A program made the position numbers and the translations under genes. 64,000 bases of DNA, taken from Penelope pileata. Taxonomy: Eukaryota; Chordata; Aves; Galliformes; Cracidae. Below the pieces are notes generated by a model. That model worked only from the letters and a program-made list of their open reading frames with translations, did not search any database and was not told the origin of the DNA. The stretch is from contig WBMW01002277.1 in the NCBI GenBank assembly GCA_013396635.1, positions 648,983 to 712,982 of the forward strand. The letters are read 5' to 3'. Below, piece by piece: positions 1 through 13,900 of this stretch. The first letter of the stretch is position 1. Each line of letters opens with the position of its first letter.

Positions 1-235
1 GGACGGTGGCTGGGAGTGGGGTTGAAATTGTTATTAAAGGCGTTTGCCTCGCACACCTTCAGGTAAAACAGCCTGTGCCGAAGTTTTGTCCTGAAAAATG
101 CATTAGATGGATGGATTCTCCCTGCAGCCTCCTCAGTAGCATCATGGAATCACAGAATAACCCACAACGGTGGGAGTTGGCTTCCTCTCCCAAGTAACAG
201 CAATATGATGAGAGGCAATGGCTTTAAGTTGCACC

Positions 236-466
236 AGGGGAGGTTCAGGCTGGATGTTAGGAAAAAAGTTCTTCTCAGAAAGAGTGGTAATGCTCTGGAG
301 CAGGCTGCCCAGGGAGGTGGTGGAGTCACCATCCCTGGGGGTGTTCAGGAAAAGGGTACATGTGGCACTGAGGGACATTGCTTGGTGGTATGGTGGTGAT
401 GGCTTGATGGCTGGACTAGATGACCTTAATGGCATTTCCAACCTTAATGATTCTGTGATTCTATGA
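236..466 (+). mobile_element. CR1 LINE 3' end
   Basis: Contains CTGGATGTTAGG, AGGCTGCCCAGGGAGGTGGT and the terminal GATTCTGTGATTCTATGA, diagnostic of a CR1 3' end in plus orientation. Confidence 0.93.
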
Positions 467-690
467 AGATGGAAGGGACCCACAAAGATCACCAAGTCCA
501 GCTCCTGGCTCCACACAGCACCGCTCAGCGTTCAAACCCAGTGTCTGAGAGCTCCTCGAACTCCGGCAGCGTGGAGCTGTGACCATGCCCTGTTCCTTCT
601 CACCGACCTCTGGTGAAGAGCCTTTCCCTCACACCCACCTGACCCTCACCTGGGAGAGCTGCACATCCTCCATCTCCTGTCCCCGCCTCA
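467..690 (-). mobile_element. CR1 LINE 3' fragment, opposite orientation, tail to tail with the previous copy
   Basis: Starts TGGAAGGGACCCACAAAGAT, then CCAAGTCCAGCTCCTGGC and GGTGAAGAGCCTTTCCCTC, which match a minus-strand CR1 reading from its 3' end. The right edge is diffuse. Confidence 0.75.
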
Positions 691-3600
691 CACCACATGA
701 GTGGGACCCAGCGGCCTGGTTGCAGGAGGCTCAGGCACAAACCCGTTCTCTGTCTCTCCACCCACAGACTCCCATATATTGAATCTTAAATGTAGCAGTT
801 GCAGTCACCAAGCTGACATAGCACAGGGGCCATGCCAGCTGGCAGGTGTGCATCTGACCAGGACAGCCAGCTCCATGGCTCTGTGAGGGACGGCGGGATC
901 CCAGCCCTTCTGTCACCCCATCCATCTGCTTAATTCCAATCTTGCTGCTGAGTTCAGATTTTCTTGATCTTCTTCATCCCTTCTATTCTATGATTCTAAG
1001 AGCATGGGATGGCTACAGGGCTTCCCGCAGCCACTTTCCCACCGGCCGTTCCTCCTTGCTCAAAGTGGCAGCTGGGCCAGGCTCAACATGTGGCATCCAG
1101 CCATGGTACTGGGACCACCGGGGCCTGACACGAGGTGGCCGGGCCAGGTGTGGGGGCCAGGTGGGAGCTTTGCCCCAGGCCCTGGGCAGGGGGCTGTGGG
1201 GAGGTCTGTGGGGCCGCACGGGATGCTTACAGCTCCTGGTGTCCTGGTGGACAGTTGCAGACTTCTGTAATTCTCAGTTTTGCCCTGGGAAAGATGTGAG
1301 CCTCTGAGCTACAGGAGGGTCAGGTTTCTAGAGCTAGGACTGAAACTGAAAGGATACAAACAAAAAAAATTCTGGGGGGGAAGCATTATATGGGAAGGAC
1401 GAGATGAGAAATGAAAGTGCAGAAACATAAATTAGTATATTCTCATGGGTTATGCAAACCATCTGGCTTTAAAAGCTGGTAGTAGGAACAAGGAGAAAGG
1501 TCACCTGAATTAGCAGACAATTGCAAAACAACTGAAGGTAAGAAAGGAGCAAATGGCAGGCACGCTGAGAGAACAAGTTGTTCCTCAAAATATGAAACAG
1601 CAGCGGTACTATTGGACATCACTGCAGCTCTGCAACTAATGTTTTGCAGAGCTCCTGTGAATTTATGATCAAATACTGTGCAGATTTTAAAAGGAAATCA
1701 AGATTCTCATAGTCTCCTTGTGCCGGGGATTAGCAAAGTAGTGACATTTGTTCAAATCCATGTGAAGCAATGTGAAAAATCAAGAGAGAAAGGGCATTCA
1801 TCAAAACCAGGAAGAAATCCTTGAGTACACAAAGTAAAGACAGCAGTAAGGTGTCAAGGAAAGAGTGCAGGGTCAATAGGCTGGTGAATGGGGCACCCAG
1901 AAGTAACTCAGGTAGCAGTTCTCAGGAGTGATGAGTCTGAAGCATCCCCTGCCTGGCTGTGTTTTATGGCTTTGTTGCAGGCTGCACCTAAGGAAGATGC
2001 ACAGACCTGTCTCAGAGCTCCAGGAACAGACAGACTGAAGTCAGCAGGATGAGGTAAAATGGGTTTGGTTAACGACATGGGTAAAAACTGTAAGACCTGA
2101 GTCAGTGTGTAAATTAGATGAATAACAGAGTTACAGTGTAAATAACGTGTTATGACACGTGCAGGTTACTTGCTGGTTCACGATCTTCTTCTCAAGACAT
2201 TTCTCAGTGCCAAGGTTTTTAATGATCTATATAATAAAATAAGCATCCGTGCTTGGGTCTACCAGCCTTCTGAGGTGGTTTTTGTTCTGATGTTTTCAAT
2301 GAGCTTCTGAACTGTGGAAAAAGAAATCCTGTAGGGTGTAAGTCACTAGAAGGACTAGGAAAAGTGAAAGTCTATTCTGGAAGCCAGGGATGTTGTGGGG
2401 CTCTAAAAAAGCTTTAAGACCTAACAGTTTTGAAAAAGGAATAGAAGAGGGCATCAGTAAGTTATTTTTGTAAGGACATATTTACATTTTTTTGGTAAGG
2501 GATTCTAAACTAGTGACGATACTGAATGGTTGCTGAGAGGTGAGAGTATCAGCTGTCCATCGCTCATGTGCCTGGAGGTGAATGTGAGACTGTATGGAAG
2601 AATGACGCTGGGAATTATAGATCAGAAAATTTCAGCACAGTGAATAACATTAAAGTTTAGTACGTCCTTAATACCTGGAGGTGAGTCCTTGTGATGCCCA
2701 TACTGCCGGTGTAATGAATGTGCTAGGCAAAGTGAAACGAGAGCTGGGTAATCTGTATGACTTTATACTTATATGAAAGATTTACATCCTTATCCATGGT
2801 AACCACAGCTGAACAGGAGGTTTTCAAGGAAATACTTTTCTGTTTGAAAATACTGTGTTGTCTGACGAAGGCTTTTCATGAGGAAGGTATGTGGCTTAGC
2901 CAAACTTCATGGGGAAGTGCCCTTTTCTGAGAACGATCCCAGTATGGCAAATTGCCAGGCAGCCAGGACACCTGCCTGGCATGAGATTTTAAATTTCCAA
3001 TTTTTGCTCTGATTGGTTCAAAGATGTGATCTAACCGCTGGCAGGGAGGTCATGCTCTCTCTCTTTTGCTGTCTCTCTTTCACTGGGCCATTCCATAGTT
3101 TTATTAAAAGCAAACATCTCTGCTAGAAAAGTCATTGGTAAGCAGAAGTAGTTTGGCACGGAAGAGACAGCAGGATGAGTATAGGATTTATTTTGTTAAT
3201 ACTGTTTGGAATGAATTAGTAACAGGAATGAAGGCAAAAGCTGAGAGGCTGAGTTAATGATAGAATTTTTAGGGATATAAGAAGAAAAAGTGGTAAAAAA
3301 AAAAAGTAGGTAAATACATGAATCAGTTAAAGTAGAGCATTCCCAGAGAATAACTGAGCATAAAAATACACAAAGAGAAAATACTCATAAATAGTAACCT
3401 GCTTGTAAGAAATTAAGTGATGTGAGTAAAATGTTGTAACGGGATTAAAATAATACGTGAGAGCTAAAGAGTAAGTGTAAGGAGGATAAAACACAAAGGT
3501 AGCCTTTGAGTTTCACTATGTACTCAAGTACTGACATATTTGTAAACCTTTGCAGGTTTGGTTTCTTTTGTTTACAAATGGGAGTTACATACACATAAGC

Positions 3601-4015
3601 ATAGGTACACTGCAGGGTCACGGAAATCGTGTGCATATGTTTGTGCATGGTAGAGCTGCATGTTTCGTCTCAGGATCACAGAACTATTTGCCATATTTGT
3701 CACTTTATCCAAGAGTATAGAACCTGGACAAAAGGTCAGTTCCAGCTGTGCTAAAGACACTCTACCTGCATAGAAACATATACCTTAAAAAAAAAAAGCA
3801 TTGAAATTACCTTATTCATTGTCTTTCTTCCCCTCGCTGCCCCTTTGCCACCCCCAATGAAGACTTCTGCGTGGGTTAATTGCAGATCATTTGTCCTGTT
3901 AATGGGCCCCAAATCCCCAGGGAACAATTCTATCAGGCAGTTTATCTAAGATTCAGTAACCTAGATATCTTGGCACAGCTCTAGGATGTATTGATGGGGG
4001 ATAGGGGGCAATGAG

Positions 4016-4032
4016 GAGAGAGAGAGAGAGAG
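4016..4032 (+). repeat. (GA)n microsatellite
   Basis: Perfect GA dinucleotide run of about eight units. Confidence 0.95.
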
Positions 4033-6190
4033 GTTTGTGCTGTATCCATGCCCAGATGAGGCAGAATTTAGACTATTTTACTATTTATTTTCTGCCTTTT
4101 GGGGATGTAAGAAAAAAAATATTCTCAGACTTTATGTGAAAGATATTAAATGCTGTTAATATCAGAAATAAGTGCAGTGAGATTATTTAGCTGAGTAACG
4201 TTTTTGATACAGATTTTTAACCCTTTGTCATCCAAGAGTCTTCCTGGTGTCTGTGTACAGGTTTTGCAGATTTATGTATGGACACAAATGTAGGCCTTTG
4301 GAGGCATGGCACTGCATGTGTGTTCTCTGCCACTTCTGCACTGGAGCTGGCTGAGCCGCAGGAACCCTCCTGAGTCGTGTTTGTGACTTAAGGACCTCTT
4401 TCAGAGCACTGTGAAAAGCAGGAGAAGAAAATAACATCTCTGGATCCTCATCTTGGAGGACCATGAGGAATACAAGAGGAGCAGAACTGATTGCCACTTT
4501 TTACATATTGAGGGTGTGGGCAGCCAGAAACTCTGTCTCAGGAGGCTGATGAGCACTGGACCCTTTTCAGGACAATCTGGCAAAGACAGCGACTGCAGAA
4601 CTGCTCACAAATTCACATCTTAGCAATAGACACTTTAATTGCATTCGTTCAATATTATTGATGGAAAGTTTAGAGAGACAAGACTTTTTTTGAAAAAATT
4701 ACATTTTCATTTTATTGCAACTGTGCTGTAGAGACTACAGTAACTGTTGGGACTGAAGTGTATCCAAAAAGTTAATGGTGTTTGGCACCATGCACTTGAA
4801 AGTACCTTTTTTTGTTTAGGTTTGTTGAAAAAGAAGGTGCATGCTCCTGGAGCTCTGTATGTTCACTCTTTTCATTGAGAGAAAACATATCGTTTCATGT
4901 ACTCATGTTTTTAAAGTATTGGATTCCAACAGTAATATTTAATATTTAAGATGTCACAGCATTTATTTTGAATATTTTAAAGCAGTTAAGAATGAACAAT
5001 TTTATCCGACAATGGTAATAAGCAATCTGTCCAAAAAGCCATCCAGAGGCTGAAATACTTGTGGTGTAAAAGAAGCCTGCATTTCTGAGAGGTAAAGTTA
5101 TGTATCTATAGCAGTACAAATTCTTACTTAAATGTCAATTTGGTGGTTGTATTCTACATTCAGTGATAAAGTTTATAAAAGGAAGAGACAGTTCCCAAAG
5201 GGAACTGTCACAGAAAGATGTTGCCCCAGGTCGTATCACCAGTGATTATGGTCTTTGTTTCTCAATTATTGGACATTTCGTAGTGTAATTAAAGTACTTG
5301 AAGGGATTTTAGCATCCAATACAGAAATTGCTGTTTTCAATATTAAAGTAATTGATTTAGTATCAATAAAACCAGCAGTGTTGGACATTTTTAAATGAAT
5401 TCTTACGGAATCCATCTTACCACAGGAATAATATTTGCAGGTCTCGAAGGTATCAGATGTCACATGAGTACACAGTGGTTTCTATTCTTAATCTGTATTT
5501 AATTGCAGGCCATTTGGCCCCAGGACACATCTGTGCTGCCCAGACACTTGGGACAGGGTGACTAAGCATTTCTTACATAATTATAAACCAAACCCACATT
5601 TTCCCTCATGTTTGGGAAGAATGGAAAACTTTTAAAGAAAGAAGAGAAAAAATTGCTATAGAATCACCCAAAGAATAAAGTAAATCAGTGTTCTTTCAGC
5701 ATATTGTAGTTAGATAAAATGGTCTCTGCTTGGCAGAATGGTGGGATTCATTTTATGAATATCACAGCACTTCAGTTGTATCTAGGAATGGAGTTTTCAT
5801 GTACTGTTGATTTCAGCTGTTTTAAAGCTTTCTTTCTTGTTTATAAAACAGTATTCGAAAATGCCTTTGGAGCATGCTAAAAGTTTAACTCAAGGTATTT
5901 CTGCATCACTGAGAAACAGAAGTTCAATAAGGAGCCAGAAGGAAAAATTATCAAGAAGTGTATGACTGACAGGGTTTAAAAAAAAAAAAAAAGGAAAAGG
6001 AAGAAAAGTAGGTTGATTTTAGTTATGACTGCTAGGCTCTGAGCTGGTCTTTTATTCCCTGTGCTGTAACTGAATGATAATGGTTTTTATGCGCTGCTGG
6101 AAAGAGCAGCTGGAAAGGAGCCTAAAATGGAGTGTTCAGGGCCCAGGAGAGGAAATGCAGCCAGAGAAAATTACCTGTGAGAATAGCAGG

Positions 6191-6242
6191 AGATGTGACT
6201 TACATTAACTGAAAGCTATAAATGTGACTTACATTAACTGAA
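6191..6242 (+). repeat. 21-bp direct repeat, two copies, 29-bp period
   Basis: ATGTGACTTACATTAACTGA occurs twice, separated by AGCTATAA. Confidence 0.9.
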
Positions 6243-9200
6243 GACCTGAGCATCTGTGTTTATGAGTGCTGAGGTTACTGTGTTTTGAGCTGATTGCTAA
6301 AGCTGTAGGAACTCTTGGTATTGGACCGGCCCCTTCGGTGTGCGTGGTAGTTTGGGTCGGTGAGAAAAAATCCATCCATCATGTCTTCTGCTGGGCTGCT
6401 AGGGATGCTGGAGAGAAGTTTCTGTAAATGTAGGTCTGGAATGAACCCAAATTTGTTTGAGGTTCATTTGAAATTCTGGCTGACTTGTTCAAATACTACT
6501 TACGGTGGTACCTCCATTAAGTGGGGTGCTAAAGCCGTGTTCCATATAAATCTGGTGGGAAAGGAGGAAAGGGTGGAATGAAGCAACCTGCAAGTAGCAG
6601 CGTGGGGGTACTCAGAAGCTGTGAAGAACAGCCCTGGGTGTGGTGTCAGGGTGGGGGCTGCAGTAGCTAATGAATCCAAACTCAAGATGTTATTTCCAGA
6701 TTAAATAATTAGACTTCAGTAAATGTTGTTGGTTTTTTGATTTTGTTTTACTCTTATTTATTTATTTAATTTGTTGTGAATGGATTCTTGTTCTTTGAAA
6801 AACAGGCTGAAACCCCTAGGTGTGCAATCAATAATTAGATTTGCTTGCCATTGATCCAAACTGGTTTCAAATGCCAATAGGGAGCCACGTTGTTAAATGA
6901 GCCTTGAGATGCTTCATGGGAGGGAGGTCAGAAACAGTTAAGAAAGTCTGGTTTTACCCATCTTCCCTATGATCTGTGAGATTTGATACTTAGTGGATGG
7001 ATTTTACAATTTATACCTAATCCCCTGAGAAAATCCATTCCTCCCGTGCTAAATTAAAGGATGAATGAGATTAATGCACTTTGTCATTCTGAAAAAATAG
7101 ACTTGTAGTTGATTAAATCACCTTGTCCTGCAAGACAAGAATTAATAGCCCTGAAAACAAAAATATTGTTCTATGTATTACAGCACAGGTACTGAACAAA
7201 ACAATATTAAGCAGTTTTTCTGTCTCCTGTTGTCAGAACCCTTTGGTTAAGTTCCAAGTAATTTTTATTTTTCTTGAAGATGTTGACATCTTACAGTAGG
7301 TTGCTATTTTCCCTCAGCTTAAATACCAATCTTTTCTATTCAGCTGACTTTTCAGCAACTGGAAACTTGTTTTTGCCTTTAGAAATAAGATGTGTCTCTG
7401 CAACAGTTACATCTATTTGAATCAACACTGCCTAATGCTATCAGGCTACACCTGCATATACGTTCATTCATAACATAAATAATCCTTAGCAAAATCTGCA
7501 TGCTACTAGAAAATGAGACGCAGTTCACTCAAATGTGGAGACCATTTCTGAATACATGATTTGAACACGTCCTAGTCAAGAGCTGTTTTTAGGTTGTGAC
7601 TTAGTTTCTCTAAATACAATTCCTTACTTTTTTGTTTTACATATTGATAATACACACTGTCGTAATTTACCTGGTGACTGATGAATCAGTAAAGCAAAAC
7701 TTCGTGTTACTGTAATTCCAAATCATTTCAAGATGAAAGTTCCTTATCCTTCGGTTACTGCCCTGCTTGGAGAAGCATCTCACTTGGGTGACCCATGTCC
7801 TGTAGGCTGCTTTTGGCCAGTGGCATCTCTGGCACCTGTACCTGTGCCCACTTGAGTGCATCCTGTGCCCTCTCTCAATGACCAGCACAGGATCTTTAGC
7901 AGGAAGAAGACAACTGGTGGACTACAAAAGAACAGTACATCTTGGAGAACCACAGTACTACAAAAAATTCTTTGCTGTTCATTTTCATTCATGTTTTTCA
8001 GCCATGGTACTCCTCCAGCTTCCACCTGGACAGCTAAGAGCAGTGGTTAACATCTCTTCAACCAGTGATTCTGGGACAGCCCTCTTCCTCGGGAACAGAG
8101 TCTTGTCTGGAGCTTGAGGCCTGGGTGAAGGATGCACAGCTGGAAACCGAAACCCTGAACTCCTAGGAGGAGGCCAGAGAGAAGTCAGTTTTCAGATATG
8201 GGGTTCCTTGCTGTTCCAAAGTCCCCTGGTGCTGTGGCTTTTCTCCCTGTTTGTTGTCCTCACAAGGTGATTACCCATCTTTTCTACAGAACCCAGTCTC
8301 ACTGCACAGAGAAGACAAACCTATTTTGGTGAACTTGAGTGTTTCACTAAACAAAGACAGCTGTCTTTGCAGCATTACTTAAAATTAGGGACAGACAATT
8401 GTGGACGGTGATGTACATGAGGACAAAGGCACAGCTGAACCATTATCATGGGGTTGTGGTGCCCCAAAGAATTGTCACCTGCTGTTGCTGTGCTCCTTCT
8501 GGGAAGCTCTGGTTCCATGTATCTCACTTTCTCTGAACCTGGAGTCTGATTCAGAGGGTGCTAAGCACTCCTAACTGCTGCTGAAGACAGGTGAGAGCTG
8601 TGCTGTGAGGTAGCAAGTACTGTACAACGTGACATCTCACACAGAGTTCCCAAAATTCACAGAAAATTTTTATCTCAATCTCACTATCCACTTGTAAAAT
8701 GGCAGTAAGAAAACCTACAGGGAGCTGGAAAGGTGTGTGAGTCATTGTGAAACTCCCTGACTGCAGTGAAAAGTACTGGTGTAATGCCACTGTGGAAGTT
8801 AACAGCTTTGGCCTCAGAGCTGGGCGTGAATAGCGCGCAGCAGATTAAGTGCAGAGCTGTGTGTTGAACAACGAGGGGAGAAAAAGCACTGCACGCTGCG
8901 TTGCCAACAGCGAAGGTTTTGAATCATCCATGGAGCAGATAGAGCAGTTTGTGTGGAATCAGGTAGCTTGTCTGAACGCAACTAAAAATACCTTCTCATT
9001 TGGCGTATACAGAAAGGTGAGGCTGAAGCTGTGCACATCTCCAATTTGGTATTTCCTGACTTCGTGTGCCTGACTTTTCAGTTCTAGAAGATATCTACAA
9101 TTTTTCAGCCTATTGCTGTGATGATGAGAGGAAGTGAGGGACAGCAAGAAAGCAGCCACTTGTGCTCCTCTCCAATTTTTTCTTCAGCACATCTCTTTTT

Positions 9201-10734
9201 GGCTGCTTGTTACTGAAGACATACGTTTTTGCACTAAGCTCATCTTCTCTTTACGTTCAACCTGGAAAATATCATTCCTCTGCTTGTTGTAATAGACACA
9301 AAGGAAAACCTGGTGGTGACCTAGAGGCTATTTGCTATTGCTGTGGTATGACTATAAGCTTGGAGTGTCATTGAGAAAAATTCTAGGGGGGGGGATCTAG
9401 AATGTTTGAGAGCAATTCAGAACAGAGCACAAGCAACTGAGCACAGCTCATTTTCACTTCAGTCTTATTGCTTAATGCCTGTTGATAAGGGCTTTTTTTT
9501 ATTTATTTTGCAGAGAAAAAAAGTGAATAGTTTCTAGTGTAAAAAAGTTAGAAAATCTTGCTGAGGGCATTCTGATGTCTCAGAGAACAAGACTATGCCA
9601 ATGGCGTTTCTTTTAAAGGAAGGTTATTAGTGACATGCTGTGACCAGAAAAAAAAAAATGAAGAGAAAGTTCATGGTAATGACAGCTGGGTAAAGGAACA
9701 TTGTTTTGACTACACTGAAGTTACATTATGTATCCTTGTAAGAACAAGATTTTGTTAAGAATATTCATAGGTTTTGGTGAAACTATTAGACATTGAGTAA
9801 TGGAATGAAGTGGATGCTCTTTTTCTGTTCTGAATCACTACTTCAAAAAGCCTTCCCTTTGCTCTCTCTTATAGTTCAGAGTGTTCTGATGAAGCATCAA
9901 AGACCAAACAAAAACACTTACTTGACTTCTCAAGGGAATCTTCCTCCTAGGCTGAGCATTTTCCATGAACTTTTCCGCTCTGTGAGCTTGCAGTGTATAT
10001 GACTAAGCAAGTTGAATCATGCAGAATTATTTTCTAATGTAATGTTGTTAATAAATGTTGATCCATTGCTCTTGGTGGAGCCAGGAAGGCACTACAAACT
10101 TTGACAAAGCGGGCCACTATGGCAAAAATCATACTGTTGAAAATTTGTATATTCTTATGCCACCCTAACTTCCAGTTAGCTTCTTTAGTGAGAAAATTAT
10201 GATGGGGTCAGCATCTTCTAACCTCTTAAAAATGAGGGTTGTGGTAGATGCAGAGACACTGTGCCAAGAGGCCACTCACTGAATGGAGCTGATGGTGGCT
10301 GGGCGATAGCAGCCACACAGAAGCAGCCAAGGGAGGGGTAGGGAAGGCAGGCAGATTTGGGTTTCCAAGACAAATACCTTTTCTTGCAGCTCCCCTGCAT
10401 GCTTTACTAGGAACTATCTACAGAGCTGAGCTGGCCTGTGCCCACTGTGCTTGAAAGAAGTCCATTGCCAGGAGCAGTTCTACCTTGCAAAAGCGGAATT
10501 TCTTCAGATGATTCATGAGGCAGATGAACGAGGTCCCTGCTTTGAGGTTTCTGACAAATGTTTTAGTATTCTGTCATCAGATACCCTGTGCTACCAACGA
10601 AAAACACAATGTGTCAGTGAAAATGTGTCAAAGGTACAACATTGAACTAGCAAGAAATAACATTAGAAAAGATTCTGAGACAAAACTAGACTTGTAACTG
10701 CCATTCTCATTAGTAGTCAAATGAAACTAAACCT

Positions 10735-10972
10735 CAGAGAGGAGATTTAGGTTAGATTTAAGGAAGAAGTTTTTTACAGTAAGGGTGGTGAAGCACGGGA
10801 ACAGGTTGCCCAGAGAGGTGGTGGAAGCCCTGACCCTGGAGACATTCAAGGTCAGGCTGAACCAAGCTCTGAGCAACCTGAGCTAGCTGTAGGTGTCCCT
10901 GTTCATTGCAGGGGAGTTGGACTAGATGGCCTTTAAAGGTCCTTTCCAACTCTAAGGATTCTATGATTCTAA
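10735..10972 (+). mobile_element. CR1 LINE 3' end
   Basis: Contains AACAGGTTGCCCAGAGAGGT, TTGGACTAGATGGCCTTTAA and the GATTCTATGATTCTA tail, plus orientation. Confidence 0.95.
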
Positions 10973-13900
10973 ATCAGGGGTAAAAGAGATGTCCTAAACC
11001 TGAACAGCAACAGGAAGTTTAAGAGGTGGAGGGGTGAAAATGATCTTCACAGTAGATTTGTGAAAAGTGAATTCTGCTCTTCCCCTCAACATATTGCTAA
11101 AAAAAATCAAAACATTTCAGGTCACAAATCAACATATTTCAGGATCCAAGAGCAGGACGCCCATTCAGATGCGCTAATTGCAAAGGAGAGTCTCATCAGG
11201 TGGAACAGGGCCTCCCAACATTTGATCGCATTGAAGCAAGCTCACTTTTAAGCATTCAATCAACGGGTCACGATACACCAATAAATTAAAAACTGCAAGC
11301 TAGATTTTCTGACCTCAGTGTGCTGCTCGGGGCAGCCTAAGGCTGTGATGTTAGCTGGGAAGATAAGAATTCCCCAGGGGCAGGCTGACCCGTGATGGAT
11401 GGCTCAGGAGCCAAATATCGCTGTCTATTCCAATGTAGATCAAATCAGGGAATCGGGAGGGCTGTAATCAGATCCCTCCATAAGTTCTCTCGTTTTCTTG
11501 CATCAATCAGTTCTCAGTTTCATTGCAGATTGATTGGTTTTATGTTTGTTCTTTTCAGTATTAACATAACCTAAACTTTTTAAATTCTAACAAGAGCAGA
11601 CATCTGAAAAAATTAATAAAATAACCCAATACTGAAAGTTAGCGCACGTTTTTCATTTAAAAAGCAAATTATTGGGTCATTTGTGTACAGTGTGCCATGC
11701 AGTTTAAGTCTCAGACGTTCTTGCTACCATCCTTGAGTTTAAATATTGTGGCAAGGATCCAAGGTAGACGGTCACTGATAAATAAAGGACAAGCCCTGGA
11801 ACTTCTTTTCCATGGATGTGAGGAAATACCAAGAGAAAATCGTTTTCTGTGTACTGTGTGCTAGAAGTGTGCAGTCTTAGAGAGCAGTGTAAGAAAGGGC
11901 ACTGCTTTTGTCACTATGATCAGTAAAAAGAGCCCCTCCCCAACAGGAGCTTTTCCCTCTTTGGAACAGTGCCGTAGCTCGGGTCACGCTGTCCTTAACT
12001 CGCCTTGAGCAGTAACCACATTCGCTGCTGGTTTTAAGTACTCTCTTAGATTGGTCTAATTGGATTTGTAACCTCTTACAGATGCTGCATTTTTACTTCA
12101 GATGCTATTCTGAGAAAATGAAGTTGCTAATACACGCCTTTTTTAATAAGCATGGCAAGATTTCAAAAAGGTCAGTGTATGAAAGTGACATTTCTTGATA
12201 TTAAGCTGGCATTCAGGTGCCATTTTAGGCAATTAGTAAGCAGGGATTGTAATATTAAGAACCAAAAGAAAAAAAATACCAAATCAATATTCTTTGTTCA
12301 TGTGATCAGCACAAACAGTTTATGCGCTTAATAATTGCCCCAAAAAGCAGAAAAGCATTCTGTTATCATGTAGGCAAAGAACCCAGGAGGAGGCTGGGCG
12401 GGCTCTATCCTATATTTTGTTTGATGCAGGCACATGGCTCTGCAGGATCTGTGTACCTCTCCAGCCAGGACTGCTAAAATGTACCTGCTTAAAATGTAAG
12501 GCTTCACAGCAAAGCATCTGTTACTGCTGCACATAAAAAACCAGAACAAGGATTATTACAGGAATAGTAAGGCAGGTGAGGAACCAATTGAACAGAAGAG
12601 GGAAGTGGATTTGGTTGAAAAAGAGTTACTAACGATGTGTTGGAAAGGCACCTCATTTAATAGTGCCATTGATGACTGTAACACACACACAAAAAAGTAT
12701 TTGAAACTAGCACAAAGTTTATGGCAATACCAACAACAGGACTAGAATTTTACATAGGAAGAATTTAGTAACATGAAGTCTGGAGTGATATAAATCATAA
12801 GGAAATAAGCGTAAGTCGCATCTTTGAGAACTCTGTTATTTTCACGAAAGCAAAGCTGTCCTCTGGCAAATCACAGGAGATAAAAGTTGGTAACAGCCTC
12901 TACTGCCTACAGTCGTAAGGAGTAAGAAAGTACCAGAAGTGCCAGAGACTGCTTTGAGAAAATGCTGACGAACACAGCAGAAGATGAATTTGCTCTGTTG
13001 AAGTCTCATCAGCACTAACATGTAATTTCTGCAGCTTTTCCAGGACTCTGATGAATTAACCCGTGGTTATTAGAGAGGAATAAGGACGTATCTATGCTGA
13101 ACAGTATAACCTGGTGAAAAAAATCCATCGATTTCTGAGTAAATTAAAGCTACAATTATAATGCAATTAAAATTACAGAGCTGTTTGAAGCCTAGGGCTG
13201 TGCTTAGGGTCACGCTCAGCCTGGTGGCATTGTAGAGCCCAGGACTAAGAACTCTTATCTGAAGCAGATTAGTAAAAATGTGTGCCTATTTGCCATGACC
13301 TAAAGGAACTGGAGGACTGCTGGCTGCCAGTGGAAAGGTTTGTAGCTATTCCTGAAAGCTGCCCTTGACCAGCTAAATGTCAGGATAAAAGCACCAAGCC
13401 AGGCTCTTCTGTCCCGAACAGTCAGCTGCCACCAGCAGTGCTCCCAGAAGAGCCATGGCAGGGCACTGCAGGTGGTCCTGGCTCACCAGAAACAAATCGG
13501 GAAATAACACCACAAGTTTGTTGGTGTGGCTTGTGATTTCACACTGCAGTCGTTATGGGGAATATTCTCCACTGAGCATTTATCAAACGAGGTGATTGTT
13601 TCTGCAAAATTCATCTCTCTGATTTCCTTTTCTAGGGCAGATTTCGGAGCGCTTGACAGCAGCAGCACACGCGGGTATGAACGCAAAGTGAACTGCAGCT
13701 ATCGTTAGAGTAAACATCAGGTGCAAAGCAGATTTTTTTTCTTTTCCTTGGCAAGCTTCAAAGTTTGTGCAGTTGGATCTGTACTTGAAGACTTTTTTTT
13801 TCTGCTAAGGAGTGAGCTTGAGAGCTTCTCTTAGCTTTTCATAATTTGAAGCTGCGATAGATTGAAGAGTGCTGGACTTCATTTCCCAGCCAGAAAACAG

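Larger units (their letters stand above)
690..10734. other. Intergenic, no gene seen
   Basis: The stretch 690-1270 is GC-richer, with a CR1-tail-like TTCTATTCTATGATTCTA at about 980; the rest is AT-rich. Reading frames are short and show no coding pattern or recognisable protein. Apart from the (GA)n tract and the 21-bp direct repeat I see nothing. Confidence 0.6.

Noticed and set aside
960..1000. CR1-tail-like TTCTATTCTATGATTCTA
   Set aside because: The tail motif alone is present. The preceding sequence does not read as CR1, so a separate element is not called.
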